Shown: in pieces, positions 1-9,037 of the stretch
Layout: the number at the start of each line of letters is the position of its first letter
Position numbering within the stretch: the first letter of the stretch is position 1
Source: Physocladia obscura
Lineage: Eukaryota; Chytridiomycota; Chytridiomycetes; Chytridiales; Chytriomycetaceae
Reading direction: 5' to 3'
Assembly: GCA_027596945.1 (NCBI GenBank)
Contig: JADGJH010000137.1
Location: 2,418-28,497, forward strand
DNA: 26,080 bases
The notes under the pieces: generated by a model
Told to the model about the DNA's origin: nothing
Database searches by the model: none
What the model saw: only the letters and a program-made list of their open reading frames with translations
Translations under genes and position numbers: made by a program

Positions 1-665
1 AAAGAAACCTTCAAGCTTTCTCGAAGTAAATAAGAGATTTCATCTTCAAAAAATGGCGCACGTAAGCCTAAATAGATGTAAATAACGAAAATCACGCAAT
101 TGGTTTGGCAAAACAAGAATAATCTCACAAACTTTTATAAAGCGATTCAACTGATCCGCCTCCACAATACTCCATCGCTATCCAAATATTTCTTTGTCCT
201 CTCAACGCCCCGCGCTGCATAAAGCAACCGTAGTATGCAACAATATTTTCATGTGCGCAATCGCGTAGAAAATTCACCTCATGCAACACTTCATCAAGAT
301 TCTCTCCGGCTTCCAATTTTATTATCTTTATTGCCGCAAAACGTTCGTGATCCCCGCTATCTGTAGATTCTACGAACCGCGCCTGTTGGTAATAGGAATT
401 AAACTGTGTCGCCGTGAGGTACTTTTTCAATAAAATACCTTGAATACTTCACCGTAACTGAATTATATAAGTTATAAAAGAAATAGGGAGGCGAACGGAT
501 AATTAATTAGTGTCTTCCGTCAAAAATTCACCTCACCAACCTTCCTGAGCCAATCCGCTCACGCAGCTCAAATAAAGCTTCTGGATTTCGGTCTATTTGA
601 AGACGAGCGAACGCTGCGTCATTGCTGCCTCTTCGGTTTGGTGATGCTGGAATCACTGTGTTCAT
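1..665 (-). CDS. MAP4K/GCK-family Ser/Thr protein kinase, N-terminal part (runs off the window)
   Basis: This is the start of a Ste20-group kinase of the germinal-centre (MAP4K) type, a family that acts upstream of MAP-kinase cascades. Exons read on the minus strand: 541-665, 439-457 (a 19-nt microexon), 133-382 and 1-67 (continues outside). Introns are 83, 56 and 65 nt, all GT-AG, and the phases agree. Splicing rebuilds the glycine loop IGSGSYGEVFK (residues 38-48). The catalytic Lys is K67 (AAIK) and the alpha-C Glu is probably E83. The hinge is MEYCGGGS (118-125). The stretches RNPEALFEL before the loop and KLEAGENLDEV after the Lys match MAP4K3/5-like kinases. The catalytic loop, activation segment and any C-terminal CNH domain are not in the window. 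The start is the ATG at 663-665, the only Met before the kinase core. Subfamily is confident; a specific orthologue is not assigned. Confidence 0.88.
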
Positions 666-722
666 TTGTCCAAGCTTTGAGCAATTTTTTTCCCGTAAAA
701 AAATTTCGAAAAGGAGGAAAAC
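666..722. promoter_or_regulatory. 57-bp divergent start-to-start gap (shared promoter region)
   Basis: Only 57 bp separate the kinase ATG (663-665, minus) from the MORN gene ATG (723, plus). The segment is T-rich on one side and A-rich on the other. I see no clear TATA box or named motif. Both transcripts must start within or very near it, or each 5' end must overlap the other gene, so shared or coupled regulation is likely. This is inferred from spacing only. Confidence 0.5.
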
Positions 723-1412
723 ATGGCTGCAAAAACGACGAAAAAAACACCCCCTGGTGGAACAGCAAAAGTGAAAACAGATGACGGTATAATTTTTGAT
801 CGCTAATAACACACTATTCGTATTGAAGTGGAAACAAAACTATAGCCCCTCCAATCAAAACCGGTGTTTACATCTTTTTGGATTTATCCCGCTATGGTAT
901 CTGAAACAAAATTAATATTCCTACATCTTTGTGTGTGAAAACAACTATACGGAGTACAGATGGCGCATACAAAGAACTTGAAGGCGGTGGTATTGTCCGG
1001 CATGGTGAAGGCAAACAGTCTTCTGCCGAATATGCTTATACTGGAACTTGGGACATGGATAAAATGTGTGGAAAAGGTCATCTTTTTTCTTCTATTCAAA
1101 GCAGCTTATCGTGTTTTTTCTGCTTTTTCAAGGCCGCCTTGAATTTTTTAACGGTGCTGTATATGACGTGAGATTCTGCAAATTATTTAACTTCACAAAA
1201 ATTTTTAATTTGTAATATTTCAGGGATTTTGGAAAGATAATAAATTTATGGGTCACGGAACATATACTTGGACCAATAACTCTTCTCTTTCTGGCGAATG
1301 GGATCGAAATCGCGTGAATGGACCTGGAAAATTCACTGATGAAAATGGACAGAACTGGATTGGAATTTTCTTAAACGGGACAGCAACAGGGCTGTCTGCA
1401 GATCTTTCATGA
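723..1412 (+). CDS. MORN2: MORN2-like MORN-repeat protein (about 140 aa)
   Basis: A small protein made mainly of MORN repeats (Y-x-G-x-W-x(n)-G-x-G), which in this family mediate membrane or scaffold contacts; MORN2 relatives occur mostly in flagellated eukaryotes. Exons: 723-786, 846-863 (18 nt, optional), 960-1076, 1133-1167 and 1224-1412; all junctions are GT-AG. Successive repeats read YTGTWDMDKMCGKG, VYDGFWKDNKFMGHGTYTW, LSGEWDRNRVNGPGKF and NWIGIF, as in the C-terminal half of MORN2. The N-terminus is Lys/Thr-rich with no obvious fold. The 18-nt exon keeps the frame whether included or skipped, so 134 and 140 aa forms are both possible. It ends 71 bp before the convergent 14-3-3 gene. 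Family assignment is firm; the role in flagella is family knowledge only. Confidence 0.82.
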
Positions 1413-1483
1413 AGGGACACGATATCAAAAATTTTCTTTTTTTGTAAAAAAAACAACAAACAAAAAAAAACTAAGTAAAGAGA

Positions 1484-1977
1484 TTAGCTTTGAGCTTCGG
1501 CCTCTTCAGGCTTGGCATCTTCTGCCTTTTCCGCCTCAGCTATTAAAAAAAAGAATGTTAAAGTTACTTGAAAGCAAAAAATAAAATAACAATGGGCACA
1601 AACCATCCGTAAGATCGGAAGTCCAGAGGGTCAAATTGTCTCTGAGAAGTTGCATAATCAAAGTCGAGTCCTTGTATGATTCCTCACTGAGCGTGTCAAG
1701 TTCGGCGATTGCATCATCGAATGCCTGCTTAGCCAAGTGGCAGGCGCGGTCGGGAGAGTTAAGAATCTCGTAGTAAAACACAGAGAAGTTCAGGGCCAGT
1801 CCAAGACGAATTGGATGAGTTGGAGCAAGTTCGGTACTGGCAATGTCGGTGGCGGCCTTGTAAGCTTCGTGAGCATGACCTGCAGACTCCTTCCGCTTGT
1901 CGCCAGTAGCAAACTCGGCGAGGTAACGGTGGTAGTCTCCCTTCCTTTAAATTCGGCATAAAAAAAAAAAAAATTTA

Positions 1978-2008
<31 letters not shown>

Positions 2009-3067
2009 CAAGAAAAGCATTATCTTACATTTTGTAGTAGAATACTTTAGACTCTCCAGCCTCGGCAGACGGAATCAAGTGCTCATCAAGAACAGCAAGA
2101 ATGTCGGAGCAAACATCCTGAAGTTCCTGCTCGATCTTAGAGCGGTAAGACTTGATCTTAGCAACCTGACCCTCATTACCCTTGATTTCTTCTTTTTGTT
2201 CAATTGAAGAAACAATTCTCCACGATCCACGACGTCCTCCAATAACGTTCTTGTAAGCAACAGAGAGCAAGTTGCGTTCCTCGACAGTGAGCTCAACTCC
2301 CAACTAATCAAAAACATACGATTCGATTCAAATGAACGTACAACATGAAAGCCGATAAATTTTTACCTTTGCAACTTCCTATTACATGGCGGGAACATAC
2401 GAAAAAAAACGAATGAGAAAATTTGTCGAATGACATGGACCGTCATAGAATGTCAAAAAACCACTTTGCGATGATTAAGAATCACAAACCTTCATGAACA
2501 CAACCATCTCTGAAGAAAAAATAGCATCAAGTTAGTCAAACACGCAAAAGTAACAGAGAAAGGCAGAAAATAAAAACAGTTTAATAGACACTCTAACAAT
2601 GAAAATAGTGAAAACAAAAAGCTCACCATCATAACGTTCAGCCTGCTCAGCGAGCTTGGCCATGTAGACTTGGTCTTCGCGGGTTCCTAAAGAGAAAAGT
2701 GGCCAGCCATACACCGATTTATGATCAGTAATTGGCAACGACTTGAAAATAAAAAATAAAGAAGAAATGCAGCGGGAGATCAGGCGGCGTAGTAGACAAC
2801 GATACGGCAGCAACGGATCCGATATTTTCGCACGCCGGATGACTATTTCTGGGTGGTACGGGGCTCGACATAATCCAATATTGATTTATATTTTTTTAAG
2901 AGTGGCATACAGAAAAGCTCCAACGAAAAACGCAGCATATTGCATGGCGAAAGCAAAAACGCCGTCAACGGCATCAGTGCCGATACTAAGGAAGTGGGTC
3001 ACACGATACCATCTCGACGGGACATGGACGGTTAAAAGGGTTTTAGACACCAACCCTTCTCAGCCAT
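1484..3067 (-). CDS. BMH1: 14-3-3 protein (258 aa, 7 exons)
   Basis: A complete 14-3-3 phosphopeptide-binding adaptor; it acts as a dimer in cytosol and nucleus. Exons on the minus strand: 3055-3067, 2627-2686, 2490-2509 (20 nt), 2367-2378 (12 nt), 2029-2303, 1604-1944 and 1484-1539, totalling 777 nt with every phase closing. The N-terminus [19 protein letters not shown] is typical. Signature 1 reads [16 protein letters not shown] (residues 45-60) and signature 2 starts [11 protein letters not shown] (217 on). The phosphate-pocket Lys, Arg and Arg-Tyr residues are present. The usual GARRASWR is GGRRGSWR here, a mild variant. The tail is acidic and Glu/Ala-rich and ends in Ser. The first intron is 365 nt, long for this locus. 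The 84-nt intron 1945-2028 has a near-pure A run on the plus strand. The symbol follows the yeast orthologue. Confidence 0.96.
1961..2008. repeat. A-rich simple repeat inside a 14-3-3 intron
   Basis: Almost uninterrupted A (T on the transcribed strand) broken by two TTTAAA-like steps. It lies within intron 1945-2028 of the 14-3-3 gene, where it can serve as an extended polypyrimidine tract before the 3' splice site at 1945. It is likely to vary in length. Confidence 0.8.
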
Positions 3068-3181
3068 TGTGATTTTGCAAAAAACTGTTCGTGATTTTTT
3101 CCGACTTATTCTCTTTTTCCGCAAAAATTTTGGCTTGAAAAAACAAAACACGAAATATGAAGTAAAATAAAACAAAATCAT

Positions 3182-4943
3182 TCACTTATTTTGATCAATC
3201 CAGAATGCGTTAATACCAAACAACACAGCGGGACAATAATCCTTGTCCCCAAGAAGAAGCTGCAGATTTTCTTCAAGCGCATCATCTGCTACACCAACAG
3301 CTACATTGTTTGCTGCACCACCAAGCTTTGCGTAATGCAAATTAATTGCATCACGAAGCTTCTTTTCGTCTTGTTTTGGTTTCAACTGTTTTTTGTATTT
3401 TGTTTTTATACACAGCAGTATGGATCAAATCACTATACCTTCACAACAATTGGCTGAAAGTCTGGGGGCAGTCCGTAGCGTAACACAGATTCTACATATA
3501 CGCGCAAAATCTTGATGTGAATCCAACAAGAAAATACTTCTCCGAAGTTAGTTTTACAGAGACGCAGCAATGTGGTCTTGTAAATAAAACTCTTCAGAAA
3601 AAAATAATCGTAAAATAAATACAGACCCATTGATCTTTTTCTGCAGCACCAGCTTCAGCCAGTGCCTTTTTTTCCAACGCCATTTGTTGTTCATTCCATT
3701 TAAAATCACGAACAATGAATCTGAAAACATGTCAAATGTCCTTTTTTAGACAAAAGAAGGCAAAAAATTGAACAGATTTACTACGAACTTTTCGCTTCGC
3801 GCCTTCTGTGTGAATTCGTCCAAAATTCTCTGAAACAAGGTGACAGTAAACAGCGCATACTCATCATCCTCGGTAACTCGCCTATTTCAATAAACCTAGT
3901 TCAACAAAAAAAAAGTCTAAAATAATGAAAAAATAAAACAATTGTTAGACTTAACTGTGAAGATCTGGGAACAATCATTTGCGTCACAGTTTCATATCTA
4001 TTGAGCCATTCCTTTTCAAGCGATTTCGGAACTGCAACAAGCACAGTAACTAAATACTCAGAATCAAGCACGAAATATTCCTTTTTAACAACATCATTCA
4101 AACTACGGACCGATAAATTTCCCCTAAAATCAGAAAATAGAAAAAAGGACGCTTAAGACAAGCAAGAATCAAAGAAACCAGCCGAAAACTAAAGAAAACA
4201 TTATTCGCACGTTTGTTTCCTCTGCATTCCTGCAAGTGAAGTCTTGATGGTTGAATAGCTTTGCATTTTGTTCTTCATGAGAGTTTCGATTGAATTGACT
4301 TCCTGAACAGAAAAATAAAGTTATCAGATATTTGTAAACAAAAATTATATATAGACCTGAGAAACCAAATCCGTTAATTCGCGTAAACTCTTATCTGTGC
4401 GATATTTCATTGTGTTCCATTGAAATCCTTTCAGATATTGATCGATTGATTCTATAATGGAAAATGGTATTAAAACTGAAAAAAATAAAGAACGCTTGCA
4501 CTTGCTTTCGTTTACAGAAAGATTGCTTCTCCACTGATCGATATTGTTGTTCAGCAGTGCGCGAAGATTGTCGCCAATTTTTACAGTGATGGCTTCGAAC
4601 GCGACATCAGTTTTGGCGAGATCATCGGAAAGAACAACGAGTGTATCGAGGGTTCCCACCTTAAAAAGACAGAATATCAATGAAATAAAGTACATTTGGA
4701 AGATTAGCAAAGTACATTGGGAAGATAAGCTATACTGTTAAAGAAAATGTTTTCTCTTATTCTATGATAGGTTGTTGGCGTTTGCGTTTTTTGTACTGTG
4801 CGGAGTCAAACCTTGAAATCGGGTAGATTAAACGGATATATTTCAGCGAGGTCTTGGCTTCGCGGTGATGCGATTTTGTCGCGCAGCTTCGCGATTGTAT
4901 CTTGTCTCGTTGGGTTTGGTGGTGCAGACAGAATCCAAAACAT
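3182..4943 (-). CDS. VMA5: V-type H+-ATPase subunit C (389 aa, 9 exons)
   Basis: Subunit C of the V1 sector, which bridges the peripheral stalks and controls V1-V0 assembly on vacuolar membranes. Minus-strand exons: 4812-4943, 4506-4659, 4357-4451, 4211-4302, 3956-4123, 3789-3881, 3627-3720, 3439-3576 and 3182-3385; they sum to 1170 nt and all phases agree. The start [11 protein letters not shown] matches the family N-terminus. Diagnostic blocks are [20 protein letters not shown], the [17 protein letters not shown] block, [16 protein letters not shown] and [14 protein letters not shown]. Length is close to the family's usual 380-392 aa. The intron 4452-4505 is best read as a 54-nt GC-AG intron (donor GCAAGT); leaving it in would insert 18 residues that the family lacks. 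The gene ends 114 bp before the 14-3-3 start codon. Identification is very secure. Confidence 0.96.
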
Positions 4944-5660
4944 TTTTTTCTTTTTGTTTCCCCAAATGAAAACAACGGATGTTTCCATGAAGATACACAA
5001 AAAAAAAAGTAAAAATCGAGAAATTAATAAAATAAATACATGCCAAGTCTTTTTATTTTGTATTTTTGGCTGATATGTTATTATAATCTTTTTCAGAGTA
5101 GTGTTTATTTATAACATACACTTATAAGAAAGATAGAAATGAAAATGATAAGAAAATGATCTTTTCGCAAAAGAGACCTTTTGATTTCGAATGCTAGCAC
5201 TCTTGAATGTGTTCTTCTAAATGGTAATGTAATGGTTTGCTTGACTTCTTAATGAAAGAATATTTTGGAAAAAAATTTGTCATTCAGTAAAAACAGAACC
5301 ATTAAGTGATAAAAATAAAAAATACAATGAACAAAAAAATGCATTTCATTTTTACAGACTCACTAACTGATGTTGTAAAAATCCAATTCCATTATGCATG
5401 TCAACACCTCCAAGTATTTTTCCCTCTTACCCTTTGTACTCAGGAAATAAATACACCCTTCCAGCATGAATGCCATCAGCTAATAGACATGGAAAAACAT
5501 ATTGTTTAAGGATTCATTGACAATTTTTTGCAAACGTCAAGGATTCGGGACAGCTATATTTGTTTTATTGTGTTGAGGGCCTGAACATGCCATGTTTCAT
5601 TCTCCACGAAACTGGCGAATGATTCTCATTGATCCCATTGCCCAAATAGTTTTCCAAAAC
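4944..5660. other. AT-rich intergenic stretch, no gene seen
   Basis: Upstream of V-ATPase subunit C. Both strands are full of stops and no family motif, tRNA-like fold or repeat is visible. CpG is sparse but present. It forms the transition from the gene block to the CpG-free block that follows. Confidence 0.6.
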
Positions 5661-5829
5661 TATATTTCAACAGAGCTATAACGTAGTTTTTAAATGCTTT
5701 TAATGCTGGTTTTGGTGTTAGAATTGAAAATTAGTGAAATAAGGCTAAAAAAATAAAACAGGTGATATTCAAATGGTTTGAAATAAAACCTTGAAAAATT
5801 GAAAAGAGGAAAAATAGATAAAATTTTGA

Positions 5830-6700
5830 GCGAACTGTTGTACACATCATATTGTACCAAAATGATTTGACATCACCAAATCCAGAATCAAAACATTGTA
5901 GTATCAGCATAATCAAGTCACAGTTGGTATTATTTTTGACAACTAGACAATATTTCTTAAAAATATTGATATATTTCATGAATGGTGCAACTTCAATTGT
6001 AATATTTCTGATTTCAGTCCCATCAAATTCCATTTGATTTATATTGGTGTTGGCTCTGATTGTAGTAATTTCCATTCCATCATTTAGATTTATTTGTTCA
6101 GTTATGTCAATTGGGTCAGATAAGACAGCTGAATCTGTTGAGTTTGGTAACTTAATTCAGTAGGACACTACTTTTTCAGAAAATTTATAGACATGCTGAA
6201 AAAATATATTCACCTAATTGCAAAAGATCAATCCACAGGACTGTTAGAATCTGTAATGCCTAAAAATAGAGATAGTAGTTGCCCAGATATTTTTTTACGC
6301 TTTGTGCATAAAATTTGCAAGCCATCAACTGTTACATGATGCCCAATAATGCAATTTGGATGTATATCAAACTCTCTTTTGTTTTTGTCTATGAATTCTT
6401 CTTGACCAAGATTTGATACTTGAAAAAGTTACAAAAATTTTGAAATGCCATACATGAAAGCACCAGTGTTTCTAATGCTATACAGAAATAGTAATATTTG
6501 AATGAAAATATTGAAAATGCAGCTGCAACTTACACATAGACAGGAAACACTGGCTGATTGTTCCAAAGAAGAGGATTCCCTTTATAGTTCAAGAATTTTT
6601 CACTGTTAGGAGTGATTAAAGAGTTGGCACTGCTTTGATGTAGTGATGGAGACCAAATTTGCTTTTGTCCTCTACACATCTAATGCATAATTTTACTTCA
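5830..6700 (-). pseudogene. Unidentified minus-strand coding remnants in CpG-free block 1
   Basis: Three well-reading stretches follow one another on the minus strand. About 6700-6540 encodes a segment ending WNNQPVFPVYV. A plausible 56-nt intron (donor GTAAGT) then leads to VIRNTGAFMYGIS, an in-frame TAA, and a further open piece containing FDIHPNCIIGHHVTVDG and LSLFLGITDSNSP (to about 6265). About 6165-5830 is open for roughly 110 codons and contains INLNDGMEITT and FDSGFGDVKSFWYN. I recognise no domain. The mix of intact splice sites with internal stops suggests a decayed intron-containing gene or transposon gene. CGN arginine codons are almost absent. Confidence 0.4.
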
Positions 6701-7074
6701 ATAAAAAAATTATTTAGGAATGTTTTCTTACTTGATACTGAAAAAATAAAACACAACAGTGGCAAGCAAGTGGCATCAGCAGAAACAAATGATGTTTACT
6801 AAAGCAAGAAAATTTAAGATGAATCAAGATAAATTTGGAAAGATGAAAAGATTTCAGAAGAATTTAAGAATGATTGATTGAAAAGAAATGAAAAGATGCA
6901 AGTTCTTTTGCATCTTATTGGAATTACAACTTTTCCAACAGTATCATATAAGACTGGACTGAATGATATGGGATATGTTTGAAGAAAATTAAAATAAACA
7001 CAGAATCTCAACTTTTGAAATGAAACTCCTTTTTTTTTTTTTAATAAACTCAAACACACAAAAAATAAAGTTCA

Positions 7075-7965
7075 TTATTCATTCTGGCAGTTGCTTATAT
7101 TGTCATCACTGTTAAGACCATTTTCTTCATCTTTGTGATATTCTTCATCTGGCATATTTGGAATTAATTGAAAATTTGCAGCAGCCCCTGGTGTCTCAAT
7201 TGGAGCCACTCTGTGAATTATTCTGGTGATTGATTATTTATTTATTTTTAAATTACACTCATTTGAAACCAGTTGATTTAAAATGTCTTGATAACAGTAT
7301 TGAAGTCTTTGCTTTAACAACTTACTATTTTTTTCTTGACCTTCAATCACAACCAGTGCTATGTGGAATTGATCCTGAATATGACTAACTGCAGTGTCTG
7401 CCCTCAGCTGTCTTCCAAATAAATTGTGTATTTCAGATAGAGGAGGTGATTGAATAGCATGCTGTAGCATTGCTGGATTGCAAAGGAAGATTGCAGCCCA
7501 GTCCTCCCAGATACATCTTTACCTTGAAGATGTATATTTGCTTCTTGTTGTTGCTGTACAACTTCATCAATACAAGCTTGGTTTGAAGGCCCTGATTGAT
7601 CTGTACCATTGGAACCAGCATTAAGATGAGCTATTATTGACTTGTGCTCAGATGATTTTGCCACTTGGCATGAAAAGCCGTATATGAGTATTGTCACATT
7701 ACTATTATTATTACCAGCAGCCAGTGTTGCTAGATTACTGTCTTTGATTGGGTGAAGAGGGGTCACCATTGATCTAATAACACCAATATCAAACTGCACA
7801 ATTAAATGATACAAAAACTTCACCTCCAAAAAAATATGGTCTGCTACCTTTTGAGATAATAAAATCTGAAAAATTATTAATTGTAATTCCTTCATTGTTT
7901 AATTGACCTGCATTGTTAACAACCTTGCTTTTTGTTAAAATTCCATGGCCAGTGGCAACAGTGTG
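7075..7965 (-). pseudogene. Unidentified intron-containing gene, 3' part, with an apparent frameshift
   Basis: The minus-strand frame is open through pieces reading LFHTVATGHGILTKS and NNAGQLNNEGITINNFSDF. Near 7790 it needs a one-base shift, then continues with VIRSMVTPLHPIKDSN and SEHKSIIAHLNAGSN. A 50-nt GT-AG intron (7473-7522) joins in phase to an exon (7259-7472) with QAMLQHAIQSPPLSEIHN. A very short 36-nt intron (7223-7258) joins to the last exon (7075-7222), which ends in an acidic tail (NMPDEEYHKDEENG) and a stop at 7075-7077. That frames agree across both introns argues it was a real spliced gene. No family is recognised. The frameshift could be decay, an unrecognised intron or a base error. 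Confidence 0.45.
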
Positions 7966-8410
7966 GAATAATTCACTGTCAAATATAATTAGTCCATTAA
8001 TTTTTTGTGTACAATAAATAAAAATTGAAATACAAAACTTTCATTAAAGATTTGGAATTCAAGTTCTAATCATAACTGAGATGCACTGAAAGAAACCATC
8101 TACAGTGATCACCACACTGAAATAACATATAAAGATAAAGTACACAAGAAACATCATACGCAATATTTCTGTATGTTAGTCAGCTGCCTTATTAAACAGG
8201 ATTTCTTTATCATTGAGTAACATAACATATACACATAGTGACTCTCTCAGGACTTGTTATGCATACATGAGACTTCAGCTTGTGTAGATAATAAGGGTAG
8301 CATTGTAATAATAACAGAGATGAATAAAGCTGTACTTTTGGCCAAAGGCACTATTGGTACAACAACTGTGCAATGTGCCATAATGGGCTGTCCCAATAAA
8401 ACTATTTTTA

Positions 8411-8902
8411 TTACTCATTCACAATTAATGCTAAAAAATGCTGGAGACCTAGAAATGGCTCTGTATTAATTGTATGCACTTTTGACAACATATTGTATGT
8501 TTTACAAGTGATGGATTGATTGACAAGTTTTTCTAAGTGCTCTAACTTTGAAAATTTGCATAGAAAAATGGAAAAATTGGTACCACCTACCAGGATTTTG
8601 ATTAAAGACACTGCTGGTATCACCAAAAGAGATAAATAAAGCATTTGCCACTTAGCTAAGATAGCAGGTGATCAATCAAGCCAAGGTGCCACCAAGACAC
8701 TGGGAAATATAAAACCATTGGTTTCTTTTCTAAAATAGTCAGAACAAATCAATAAAATTATATCATCTCTAAAACTCTTTGTTACACACATCAAATCAAC
8801 ACTTTTGCCAGTAGTTTTGGTCATGTAGCATCCCACAGAGTTGTTTTCAATTGGGCTGATTCCCATTGAACTGTATTGCTTCCAAATGTGTCCCACTTTC
8901 AT
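8411..8902 (-). pseudogene. Unidentified coding remnant beside ATG6
   Basis: Two successive minus-strand open stretches (8902-8672 and 8644-8411) lie at the edge of CpG-free block 1, on the same strand as the remnants further on. The first contains MTKTTGKSVDLMCVTKSFRD and reads like protein. The second is antisense to a plus-strand open stretch (8254-8469), and I cannot decide which strand was coding there. No domain is recognised. It may be the 5' part of the gene at 7075-7965. Confidence 0.25.
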
Positions 8903-9037
8903 TCTTCTGTAATTTGTAGAGCTTGGCTAGTGGAATAAGTGTTAGGGCAATCATAGCAAGAATCGCAACAAAAGCAAAAGCAAATTCCAAATTTCTTCAG
9001 AAATCAACAACAATATTGCCACCTGTTTATTTTTCAC

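Larger units (their letters stand above)
5660..8960. other. CpG-depleted block 1 (about 3.3 kb)
   Basis: Reading every line by eye, I find only four CpG dinucleotides (near 5831, 6298, 7679 and 8159). Roughly 85 would be expected from its base composition. TpG and CpA are abundant. The right edge falls within about 100 bp of the ATG6 stop codon (9038). The block holds several minus-strand coding pieces (separate entries). The pattern is the usual signature of heavily methylated, deaminating DNA; methylation itself is inferred. Confidence 0.85.

Noticed and set aside
2743..3072. Plus-strand frame of 109 codons
   Set aside because: Lies across the first intron and first exon of the 14-3-3 gene on the other strand, with no start context or homology apart from a faint HTH resemblance (kept as a low-interest note).
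5000..5700. Search for tRNA, snoRNA, CRISPR or replication-origin features
   Set aside because: No cloverleaf with conserved T-loop, no regularly spaced repeats and no origin-like motif seen here or elsewhere in the window.
8254..8469. Plus-strand frame of 71 codons beside ATG6 as a gene
   Set aside because: Reads moderately well but stands alone, without splice partners, and is antisense to minus-strand remnants; strand cannot be decided.
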